Shown here piece by piece: positions 47,038 through 57,054 of a stretch of DNA of 64,000 nt. The notes under the pieces are model-generated. The model was not told the origin of the DNA. It ran no database searches and saw only the letters and a list, made by a program, of their open reading frames with translations. Source of the DNA: Terana coerulea (lineage: Eukaryota; Basidiomycota; Agaricomycetes; Polyporales; Phanerochaetaceae); assembly GCA_024811115.1 (NCBI GenBank), contig JAKOGH010000097.1, positions 124,001-188,000 of the forward strand, written 5' to 3'. The translations under genes were made by a program, and so were the position numbers. Position 1 is the stretch's first letter, and the number at the start of each line of letters is the position of its first letter.

Positions 47038-48473
47038 TTATTTGTAGACATAGGGTAATGTAAAAGCTGCAAGGAGTGCGAGTACCGCGATGCCAACTGC
47101 AACATACGGCCGGCTCGCACCGGTCTCAGCAGCTTTGCTGGCTGCCGAAGCACGCGAGGTCTTCGTCGGAGAAGGAGGAGACGGAGTATAGAGATTGAGT
47201 TGTACGTACCCAATGGACTTGAGCCCGTGGACGCTGCGCGGAGGTTAGCATTTATGAAAGTAGTAGGAAGAACGAAAGGACGCACTAGTATCCCTGAATG
47301 TTCTTCTGAATCTCGTCTTCCATGCCGAGGGGAACACCGGAAAGGGACCAGTTCACCTTAGTGTAGTCGCTTTGCTGGTCGAGGGTGGTGGTGAGGGTCG
47401 CGAAGTGGCCTGCATTCCATACAGGTGATGATGTGTGTGGATTTAGGAAATGCGAAACCTACCGGCAGGCCAGCTCGGGCTGGAAAGAGCCCAGGTTTGC
47501 ACGAACTCCTTTGGCGGGTTCACGGAAATAAACTTGCCCTTGACGCCACCGCCGAAGAGCGAGTACTCCGCGTCGGGCTTCGCGGTAGACTGGGATACAC
47601 CTATGAACAATTTCTGTATTCGAGAGCGAGTGAGCGCATGCTTACCTGCGCGGGAGCCCGCGTCCAGTGCGGTATCCGCTTCTCGTCCGTCAGGATGGAG
47701 AACAGATCGTCCGCAGAGGCCATGAAGTTCGCGTCCACGGATATCGTCGTCGCGTTCACGCGCTTGGCGGGTGCTTGCACGGTCGGCTTCGCGCTGGACG
47801 CCGCGGCGCGTGTTGCACTCTGCGCGGCGGGAGCAGCGGCCGCGGGCGTCGGGGTGCCGCTGCGGCTGGGGTCCGTGCTCACGGTCAGGTCCTTGCCGTG
47901 CGTGTTGACGATCGCGGCGGGGAACTCGGAGAGCTTCGCCTCGAGGGCCGCGGGGAGCTTGGCCTTCGCGAGCTTGTAGACTGCGTCGACCGCGGGGCTC
48001 GACGCAGTGGTCAGGCTGAAGTTCCACTGGTAGTCAAGGACGTGAGCCGTGTGCGGCGTGTGTGAGCGGTATTGTACGCACGACGTATTCCGAGAGGCCA
48101 TCGAGCGTGATTTCGTGCGAGACCTCTGGGATGGAGAGCTTGCCGGCGACCTCAGCACCATCTGCGGCTTTGCCAGTCCACGTCAACTCGACTTTGCAGT
48201 CGTAAATCGTGATCAACCTAGACACCACCAAGTCCGTTTAGCACCGTCTTTGCCGTTAACCTACCGCGACACGTACTTGGACTTCCGCTGGCCGAGCTCA
48301 ACATCTCCATCGACTTCCACGACCTCAGTAACCGTGACCTCTTCCTCACCATCCTTCACCGAAACGGTAGTCAACTCCTGTTGAAACCAGGTCTTAGCCC
48401 ACGGTGTAACATTCTTGTTCTTCCAGTGCCAGTTGGCGGTAGATGTGGGCATGGGCGGTGGAACTGTGGCCAT
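47038..48473 (-). CDS. AHA1: Hsp90 co-chaperone AHA1 with an added C-terminal membrane segment
   Basis: Aha1 stimulates the Hsp90 ATPase. The N-domain begins MATVPPPMPTSTANWHWKNK with the family's NWHW...W pattern, then WAKTWFQQELTTVSVKDGEE and, after an intron, LITIYDCKVELTWTGKAADG. The C-terminal AHSA1 domain reads VNATTISVDANFMASADDLF, then PHWTRAPAQ|STAKPDAEYSLFGGGVKG, FISVNPPKEFVQTWALSSPS and YTKVNWSLSGVPLGMEDEIQ. The normal end QGYYVHGLKSIGYVQL continues into a Ser/Thr/Ala linker and a hydrophobic stretch VAVGIAVLALLAAFTLPYVY, ending in K. Such a single helix at the extreme C-terminus would make a tail-anchored protein, not usual for Aha1. Introns join in phase, so the tail is in frame with the conserved domain. 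Confidence 0.93.
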
Positions 48474-48955
48474 TTCGCGTGGATATTAGCAGAGAACTAG
48501 TAGGAGGTAGGACTGCAGTGAAAAGGTTGAAATCGATGTAGAAGGTAGAGAGGACAAAGCGGAGGGTGTAATCGCGTCAGGAGTGTGACCGCGCTCTGCT
48601 TATTAGATCCCGCGTACGGGGCCTTCGTGCCCTGGAACCTTCCACCGCTTTCCTGCCGTCCCTTTCTATTCCTTTCACATCGCTTTCACACCTTTGTAGA
48701 CATTCAATTTTTTTTAATCCGAGATATTCATCTCAAGACAGAATTATCAGGGCATTAGAAAGAACGTAAGGGCAAATTTTGAGACAGTAAATCACAAGCG
48801 GAGAAAACGACAACATAAGTTCCTGTCAGTAGCCAAGTGACATCCAATATGAAAGGAGCGGTACGGGATTGTGCATCCAAGGGGTATCAGATTCTTGAAG
48901 GAGCAAACATGATGACCAGGAGAGGAATAGAAGGAAGGAGTCCAATGTCGGGAGC
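48474..48955. other. Promoter side of AHA1 and 3' flank of the septin gene
   Basis: Non-coding. It includes CT-rich stretches and an A/T-rich block near 48710-48720. Confidence 0.45.
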
Positions 48956-50260
48956 TTAGGCCGCTGAGGGGCGGCTCGTCTGCTCCTTGAGGGCAAGTAG
49001 CTGCTTCGACCGGAACGCCTCGTAGTGGATCTGGGCGGTCGTCTCGATGAGGTCTTGCAAGTGTGTCCTGTACATGCGTGAGCAAGAGTCGCAATAAGCC
49101 CCAAGTGGGCAGAACTGACCTTGTGAGGAAGTTACGGAGGTACACAAACTCGCAGTGCTTTTCGTCCTCGACGTTAACAACGCCCCAGCGCGTCTTGCGG
49201 CCCCGGACGGACTTGCCGTCAATGATAACGCTGCGCTCAGAGCCAACAACAGCGAACGGGATCATGTTCTACGTGAATCTGATTAGTGCGTGCAAAAGCC
49301 CGACTATATAATTTACAGCTCACCCGGATGCTCTCGTTCAGCTGAATCTCCTCCTCGTCATTCTCCTCCGTGTCGAAGGGGTACAGCCGAATGTTATGGT
49401 AGGTCATCTCCGCCCGAATCTGCACAGGACCAGTTTGATTAATTTTACGCTTCTCTGGAAAAGCGACGTAATCACGTACCTTCTGCTTGAAGGCCTCCCG
49501 CTCTTCCAGTGTCAAGCTGTCCGCCTTCGCAATAACGGGCACGACGTTGACCACCTCGCTCAGCTTCTTCATGACAATGATGTCGATGGGGCGGAGAGAG
49601 TGGCCCGTAGGGTTGATAAAGTACAGCGCGCAGTGAATGCGCGTGTCTTGAATATGGCGGTCGCGCATGGCGGTAAGTTCCTTGCGCAGGTAGGCACTGT
49701 GCTGGTCCTTGATGTATTTGACGATAGGGTCCCAGCTGCAACACAAAAACGCATGAAAGCAGAATGATCGTCAGGGAAGTGCAACAAGCATCTGAGTGAA
49801 CAGTGACCGCACCAGCCCTCGTTGTTGATCTGGTCGCCATATCCAGGCGTGTCAACGATGTTCAGGCGCAGGCGCACACCGTTCTCGACAATGACTGGTG
49901 GCAAGGCTCAGAGTGGCTTCACAAAGAATCATACTACTACCTACCATGCGAGACGGGGTGAATCTCAGTCGTTTGTCGTACCGGCTCGTCAGCGGCCAAG
50001 CGTCCCTTCGTGTCAATCAAGTGCGACGCGAAGATAGTGTTGATGAGCGTCGACTTGCCCAAGCCAGTCTGGCCTACATATTCCAAGACAGAGCATGTGA
50101 GGAGTATGTCTTAATTTTTGCGAGACAGCTACGTACCGACGACGATCACGTTGAACTGGAAGCCACGCTTCAAGAGCTTGTGTTCAATCTGCGCGGTGAT
50201 ACTGTCGAAACCAACATAGGACGACGCGCGGATCTCGTCGGTGGGGGGAGGCGTGGACAT
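48956..50260 (-). CDS. CDC10: Septin, Cdc10 group
   Basis: Septins are GTP-binding proteins that form filaments at septa and growing tips. The start [20 protein letters not shown] leads to [20 protein letters not shown]. The P-loop GQTGLGKST is completed across an intron. The G3 motif DTPGYGD is followed by [18 protein letters not shown], the G4 motif AKADSL, and the septin-unique region [20 protein letters not shown]. The protein ends shortly after (QTSRPSAA), without a C-terminal coiled coil, which together with the N-terminus points to the Cdc10 group rather than Cdc3, Cdc11 or Cdc12. There are about six introns, all in phase, giving roughly 330 aa. The gene is divergent from the unknown gene at 50537. 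Confidence 0.93.
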
Positions 50261-50536
50261 GGCTGCAGCGAGGCTAAGTTGAAGGGGCAAAGAGAGAACC
50301 GGTGAAGGGAGCGACGGAGGTGAAAGGGAACCACGAAAGCTGGTCTCGCCCTGTGTTGTGAGGCAACTCGCGTTGATGGATTCAGTGTTGTTGATGTAGG
50401 TCTACTTACCTCAGTAAGTACATTTTGAAGCTCCGATAAGTAGTCCGGGTTGAAGAAATCGATCAGAGTAAGCAGCGAGTAAAAGTGAGTCCTTCGCACT
50501 GCTTATTTGGTCTCATTTCTTACCCTCATGCTGTAG

Positions 50537-51159
50537 ATGTTTGCACCATCCATCGAACCACTACCTACCTCAGTGTCGGATCTTCTGCGAGACAGAGACA
50601 GGGCTCGTGCTCGCTATCCCATCGACAAACCGCACACATGGCGTGCATCTCGCATTCCAGTATCCTCCCTCTTTTCTCGTGTCCTCTCTCGTGTCCTCGA
50701 CAGGACGCACCCTATACTCTCGAAGCAGCTTTCTATCGCATCTACGAGTTCTTCGTCCTTGACTGGAACATCGCCTTCCGGAACGAGCTCGAGTACTTCT
50801 GTTGCTCGCACCCAGACTGGGCCGTCTCCCACCTGCGCGATCCAGCGGACCCCGACCTAGTGCGATACGCCGTCCTGGCTGTCCTCGCAAAGCTTCTCTG
50901 CGATGCCCTCAACCGTCGCATAGAGCTCGGACTCCCGCGGGATGCCCCTGCGATCATCCTCGACTTCGAAGAGCTTCAAGCCCGCCCCAAGACGCACGAG
51001 CAGCCGCCGGAGTGGGCTGAGCGTGTTGCACCAGTTGCAGAACGTGTGTCGATCCCCAACGCGGAAGGGCTTGAGTTAGCAGAAGACGGTTCCAATGTTT
51101 CTTTGGAATTCAAGGCGATTGATGTCATTGCGCAAATGCCACATATTCATTTCGTATAA
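50537..51159 (+). CDS. Conserved-looking small protein of unknown function
   Basis: Two exons (50537-50659 and 50704-51159), joined in phase 0, encode 192 aa. The start MFAPSIEPLPTSVSDLLRDR is followed by HTWRASRIP|DAPYTLEAAF across the intron and then YRIYEFFVLDWNIAFRNELE, YFCCSHPDWAVSHLRDPADP and LVRYAVLAVLAKLLCDALNR. The aromatic, helical middle looks like a structured domain, but I recognise no family and see no signal peptide. The second exon's frame also stays open upstream of the intron, so a longer alternative start cannot be ruled out. Confidence 0.6.
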
Positions 51160-51486
51160 GCTGCACTGCAAAGCTATGGGACTGGATGGTGTTCCTCCCT
51201 CTCCTGAGTCCTTCGTACACGTAACCTGACCTGTACTAGTGGGATAATAGAGGACTCCTGACTATCAGTATTTAGGCAGCTGTAATATAAAACAAAGAGC
51301 TGACTAAGCGACACGTCTGTGAGCTTGCTTCCACTCAACCTTGCTTACATCCACACCCTGCCGGTGGTCCACTGTTCAGGTACGTTCTTCATATCCCTGG
51401 AGTTCAGCTCAAATGTTTACTGTCACAATCATTAGATACTAGTTGTTGCATTGAGCCATGACTTGCAGCACCCAGTTCTCGAAGAC

Positions 51487-52439
51487 ATGAGCAGCCTAGA
51501 CGCACTTTTTCTTCGTCGCCCTCCAACAGCCTGGGAGCGTTTCACGTCATTGCCTCTGCTCTCTCTCACCCAAAAATTCTGGTCCTGGACGCAGAGCTCC
51601 CCTATCCCGCCTCGCCCCAATTCACTGTCTTTGAATACAATCCCTGTTCGCGTGGTATGCATCTCGGACACGCACAACACTCACTTCTCTCAACCCGTTC
51701 TACCAGGTGGCGACATTCTGATCCACGCAGGCGACCTGACCCAATCCGGCTCTCCTGCAGAGCTCCGTTCCGCTCTGAGCTGGTTCGAATCGCAGCCGCA
51801 CCTCACAAACTCTTCATTGCAGGCAACCACGATGGCGGGCTTGCCGACCCAGAGACGCGCCAATTCATTGTGGACTCTTACCCCCAGTTGATTTACCTAG
51901 AGAACTCATCCGGTCAGTTAACGGTCCACGAGCGCATGCTACGTGTGTACGGGAGCCCATACACACCAAAGCACGGCTCGTGGGCGTTCCAGTACCCTCG
52001 CGTATCACCCGTAACCTACAGCTCCGAAACACACTCGGAAACAGAGGCTGTGCGCTTGTGAGCTGCGGTCCCTGCCCTGACCGATATACTCGTCACCCAT
52101 GGACCACCGTCTGCACACCTCGATTCCAACGGGGCAGGGTGCGCCGCGCTACTGGCTGCGCTTTGGCGCATTCGTCCTCGGCTGCACGTCTTTGGACATA
52201 TCCATGCTGCGCGCGGTGTAGAGCGTGTTTCGTGGTGTCCAGCGCAAACCGCTTACGAGGACGTATGTACAGGGAAAGCGGCATGGTCAGGGCTGTTGAG
52301 GTTGATCGTGTGGACGATCGTTGGGAAGACTAGAGAGTGGTGGCAAGGTCGTGATGGAGAAACGCTGCTGGTAAATGCGGCGGCCATGGGCGGTCTCAAG
52401 GATGATCAGAAGAAAGGTGCTGTCGTTGTGGAGGTTTGA
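51487..52439 (+). pseudogene. Calcineurin-like metallophosphoesterase with a frame break and an in-frame stop
   Basis: All five metal-site motifs of the family are present in order: ISDTHN, IHAGDLTQ, IAGNHDGG, VTHGPPSAH and VFGHIHAARG. The arrangement fits the MPPED/UPF0046 group of class III phosphodiesterases. The start is MSSLDALFLRRPPTAWERF. Two lesions interrupt it. A base is missing at A3 51807-51809 (one more A gives LTKLFIAGNHDG). In that frame, codon 52059-52061 is TGA where the family has tryptophan (AVRL-stop-AAVPALTDILVTHG). The frame stays open beyond it to 52437-52439, encoding the last two motifs and a hydrophobic C-terminal stretch (SGLLRLIVWTIVG). Unlike the other homopolymer breaks in this window, the TGA is a substitution. 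It may be a real nonsense mutation, a sequencing error, or an unrecognised intron. Confidence 0.78.
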
Positions 52440-52629
52440 GCTGGTGCGAGCTTGTGGTCAAGCGAGCTGGTCCGACAGACCAAGCTGTAGCAATGTGTCG
52501 CGTGCGTGTCACCCTTTGTTGGCAATTATACCTTCCCATGTAGGCTGTACATAGGCTCAACATGCTGATATAAAACAGCTCTTGACAACGAATCGCATAT
52601 AGAGCGTGAAGAGAACATTACAGCTGGTG

Positions 52630-54480
52630 TTAAAAAGGAAGCTCGTTTAATGGCGGTAGAGGCGAGGAGTACCCTGGCAAAGTCTCCGAATCCACCCCGT
52701 CCCAGTCGCTGCCTCCGCGGATCTGGTTCACCTCAGCACGCAGCGCGAGCACCTGTCGCAGCAGCTCCTCCGTCGCGGGAGACACGGCCGAGCCGCGTCC
52801 TTGCTGCTGTGCCTGGAGTGATTCGAGTTGTGCACGGAGCGAGCGTATCTCGTTTTCGTACACTGCAGCAGCCTGCGGTGTCGATACGCTGGAAGTGGGG
52901 CTCGAGCTGTGCTGGAGAGGAGGGATAGAAGAAGGAGGCGAGTCGGCTGGTGGAATCGTCTCGGAAAGTTGCGGCGGACTGTACGGTTCGCTGCTGCCTC
53001 CCACGTCCTGTTGAAAAAGCGTCTGGTCGGAACAGTCAACCAACGGCGGTGCGATCATGAACGTACCAGTAGTAATCCATTTGATGTCGGGCTCGGAGCA
53101 TTCTGATCATGCTTGTTCTCTAGGCCATCCACCGGCTGTGCCTTCGCATCCGGTGACTTGTGGTGGTGATGCGGCAAGTCATCAACAGTAGGTACCTCCG
53201 TAACATCCTCCTTGTGCAACATATTCTGCTTTTGAGTAGGGTGATACGGCAAGTCATTGGCGGGAGATAGAAGTGGTTCACTGTTATGGACCACAGGTCC
53301 TTTCTCAAGGGTTTTTCTCCCCCAACGCCTTCGGCTGTCCGCCACTGACAGGATTTGTGGCTGTGAACGCATCCATGGGCTCATCGCCGATTGCAGAGCC
53401 TTCGTCAACATCCGTTGCAGTTTCGACCATGGCTCGCCTCCGACGCCTGCGGTCCAGCCAAATCGCCGCCAAGACAAGAAGGAGGAGTACAGCGACGCCG
53501 GCTATCGTGCCGCCCGCGATCGCACCGACGTTGCTTGAACGGTGTGCGGACGACTGAGCATCTGCTCCGGTTGTCGCGCCCGGCGCGCCGGCACTCGAGG
53601 TGCCTACTGAGGATATTGCGCTTGCTCCCGAGGACGTTGCACTTGCCGGTACACCAGAACTCGACAACTGTCCGACGACCCCAAACGTTGGCACTGGCGC
53701 GCCGGAAGAGGTCGTAAGGATAGAGATACATTGACCGTCGGCGTTGAGATTACTGGGGTCGCCTGCAAGAAATTCGTGAGTGTTGTTCCGCATTCCCGCA
53801 CACCGCCAACATGATGCAAACCCGGTAAGACAGCGAACGCGCCACTGGTGGCGATGTTGACAAAGGCGTCTCGTACTGTGACACTAAGATCCGTGCCTGT
53901 GAGTAAGCGTGTTTGGTCGGCAGCGATGAAATATTTATGCTTTGTGGGAACCGTACCAATGGCTGGGAATATGTCCACCGACCAAGCGACCCACTGGGTT
54001 TTGATGTTTGAGATGGTCTCGAATATGGTTTCACGGTCCACTGATTGGATGCTGAAGATGAGCCAATGAGCTGACCACCATGGCATTTCTTCTGCCAACG
54101 CAAGTGGACGCTTACTTCTACAGTGGACGTTACGGGGCCAAAGGTTAAGTGAGTTCCTATACGTCAATTTATGGGTGTTGAATACATACTAAAGAATAAG
54201 GAGCTGACACGTTCGGCTTTCGTGAGTTCTATCGACGCTAACTCAGAATGGTGGGGTTTCGCGCACCTGAGCCAGAGTCACCTTGCCATGTAATGTTGGT
54301 TTGTATGCAATGGACGACATTAACGCTAAGTGAAAAGCCGTTAGTGTTCTCGAGTACGTCTCGCTGTCATCAAACAGGATGCACGTACGGTGTGTTTATG
54401 CTGAAATTCGCATTCGGATGATAATCGAAACAGTGACCGCAAGTGACAGAATGCAGCGAGGAGACCAACACGTTCCTCAT
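52630..54480 (-). CDS. Single-pass membrane protein, paralogue A of a tandem pair
   Basis: A spliced N-terminus starts MRNVLVSSLHSV at 54480 and reads INTP|VNVVHCIQTNITWQGD over an intron (donor 54388), a pattern of secreted fungal proteins with a conserved CxxxxxxWxG. The extracellular part has FETISNIKTQWVAWSVDIFP and TDLSVTVRDAFVNIATSGAF. Then come a Ser/Ala-rich stalk, the membrane helix AIAGGTIAGVAVLLLLVLAA and a basic stop-transfer WLDRRRRRRAM. The cytosolic tail has a coiled-coil stretch EIRSLRAQLESLQAQQ and EELLRQVLALRAEVNQIRGG, ending ETLPGYSSPLPPLNELPF. Closely related to the next gene upstream. The leader is only weakly hydrophobic. The middle exon borders are approximate. Probably a cell-surface sensor or adhesin-type protein; ligand unknown. 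Confidence 0.68.
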
Positions 54481-55226
54481 TGTCCACTGCATGAAGGTCT
54501 GGGTGACTGTGATTGGTGGGAGAGGGCAAGAGAGGCCAATGTTGCACTGTAGATATGCGCGACGTTCGCATTAATCCTGCACATATATTCCCGGCATGAT
54601 AAGCACTCGAAAATGCACTTCGGGAGGCTGTCAAACTCTAACCTTGAAGACATACGCGAGGACCATGCGACCAAATACAGCGGACATACATAGGCTGTAC
54701 GCTATACGCTCCGCAATCGCTTGTAATTTTCCTGGGAATTCTCGTCGAAAAGTCGGTCCACGAAGAATATTACGTCCCGTTCTCAGTCTGACCCAGCATG
54801 TTCAGCTTTGGTTATGAACGTTGAAGGAGTACTGCTCACGGTAGCCATCAGGCACTAGGAGATGAACCCTGCCATAGTCTTAGTGTCAGGGCCGGTGGCG
54901 TTATGGTTGAGAGCCCAAGCTGAACATGGTTCCCTCGGAACAAGCTCGTAAGCCGTATACAGACTGCGCGAAGGTTTGATATGATGGGCTTCACTCATGT
55001 CTCCCGACACGGTGGTGGTAATATAATAACGTGCGTGATGCAGACACACGCTAGGAGGCAAATGAGGTGATGGAGCGGGACTTACGCATAGGTTATAAGT
55101 GTCGGTGCTTTATGATCCGTGAACGGCGGAAGGGAGAAAGCCCTACGTGAGAGACATACCCAGTGATGCTCATGAAGGACTCACCAGCACAGTCCTATCC
55201 ACAAATAACCAGCCGTCGCAAACATG
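54481..55226. promoter_or_regulatory. Upstream region of paralogue A, with a 36-bp block shared with paralogue B
   Basis: Positions 54611-54646 (AAATGCACTTCGGGAGGCTG and onwards to CTAACCTTG) match 57195-57229 upstream of paralogue B with two mismatches and one gap. Both blocks lie about 130-175 bp upstream of the start codon and in the same orientation, so this may be a shared control site or a remnant of the duplication. I see no gene. Confidence 0.55.
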
Positions 55227-57054
55227 TCAACGTGAATAGAGGCACTCTATCATTCCAGAGATACCTCTCGCAGTCAAAACATGCATCAGAAAGGCCAGGT
55301 CCCGCAAGTCCGGCCGAGGCGAAGAGTAGCCAGGCAGCGACTCCAGCTCCAGACGGTCCAACTCGCGCCCCCCGCGCATCTCGTCCATCTCGGCGCGCAG
55401 CGCGAGCACCTGGCGCAGCAGCTCCTCTGTCGTCGGCGACGCCGCCGCCGGCAGCGACCCGCGCTCCTGCTGGGCGCGGAGCTGGGCGAGCTGCCCGCGG
55501 AGCGCGCGGACTTCGTTCTCCAGCAGCTCGGTGGTCGGTGAGGCTGTTTCAAAGGGTCGATTCGCGGGCGGGACGAAGGTGCTGTCATACCCGCTGACAG
55601 CCGGCGGTGACTCAGGGCGCGATGGATCGAAGTGTTCGTATAGCGAGAGGGAATTCGGCTGGAGCGGAGTGTCCGAGGTGAAAGGCGGTGGTGAATATCC
55701 TCTCACTGGTTGCAAGGGGCTCGACGGCCCGCTGCCACTTCCCACATCCTGTGAAGACACGTAACTGCAGTTAGATTGAATGGAATCATGGCCCACGAAT
55801 GAAGGACGTACCGTGCTTATTCCCTTTGTCGCCACAATAGCCTGGTGGGACTTCGAGTCACCCATGGCACCCACCGGCGGCGACTTGACGCTTGCAGGCT
55901 TCCCGGGACGACGTGGTAAATCACCAGCAGGAGAGACAGGCGGTTTGTCATTGCCGTCCCCCACAGGCCCTTTCTCCGCATCTGATCCTCCTATCGCGCT
56001 CAGCTGTCCGCCACCCCCGACCACAGGCATGTCCCCAGACTCATCGTCCGACTCATCACCTGAGTCCCCGCGTGCGAATCGCAATCGCCGCTGGCGTCGG
56101 CGGTCCAACCAGATGGCAGCAGCGATGAGGGCGGCGATCAATAAGACGCCACCGACTACACCACCAGCAATTGCGCCGGCGTTGCTCGAGTGATGGGCTG
56201 ATGATTGTCCGGACGCTCCAGAGGTCGGCGTTGAACTCGACGAGCTGGAAATTGAGCTGCTTGACGAGGCTTGGGCGGCAGCCGAGGCTGTCGTACTTGA
56301 CATGCTGCTAGTAGATGAGGCTGTGATGTTAGAGACGCATTTGCTGTCGATGTTGGGGGCTTTGGGGTCTGCAAAAACATGTGAGTGTCGTTGGCTTTTG
56401 TGGTACTTCATGGATATCATGCACACCTGATCGTATGGTGAAGTTGCCGCTAGAGGCGGTGTTGCCCGCGTTATCTAGCAGTGCCAAGGTGAGGTTTATT
56501 CCTATAGTCAACAGTGTACCATCAGCAACAGGACGTGACTTCAGTTTGTGGAGACCTTCACCGGTAGGAGGTACGGAAGCTAGCCATGTGTACCATTGGC
56601 CCTTCGAGCGGTCCAATTGACTCGTAGACAAGGCTAGGCGAAGCGCTAGAATGCACACTGAAATGTCATAGTGCCTTAGCTATAGGTAATCGTGAGCACA
56701 TAGCATCGACCTGACACTTACGTCTAAAGCACGCCGCATAAAGGATCGGAAAATCAGGTCAATGAGCAAAGAGCATCGATGACATGTGTACGGACCAGTA
56801 AATAGGCAGCTGAAAAGCAGACTTGAGTAAGCCACCCAAGGGCGTATAGTCGAGTCTGACTCACGCACGCCACCCTGCCAGGTGATATTATTCGTCTCTA
56901 CACATTGTACAATGTTAGACCTTGACAAAATACTTGTCAGTATTCCACTCACTGTAATATTGGATATGGCATACGGTGTGTTTATGTGTAACTGCGCGGC
57001 GACGTAGCTGAGACATGTCCCGATGGACAGGACGCTGGTGACATAGTTCCTCAT
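55227..57054 (-). CDS. Single-pass membrane protein, paralogue B of a tandem pair
   Basis: Exon 1 (57054-56975) gives a clear signal peptide, MRNYVTSVLSIGTCLSYVAA, then QLHINTP. A phase-2 intron follows, then SNIVQCVETNNITWQGG. A later exon has WLASVPPTGEGLHKLKSRPV and LALLDNAGNTASSGNFTI. A Ser-rich stalk leads to the membrane helix AIAGGVVGGVLLIAALIAAA and WLDRRRQRRLRF. The long cytosolic tail is acidic then Pro/Ser-rich (SGPSSPLQPVRGYSPPPFTS) and ends with a coiled coil: LENEVRALRGQLAQLRAQQE, EELLRQVLALRAEMDEMRGG and LESLPGYSSPRPDLRDLAF. The last block is nearly the same as in paralogue A. Exons between 56680 and 56430 are approximate. Likely a plasma-membrane sensor. Confidence 0.72.
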
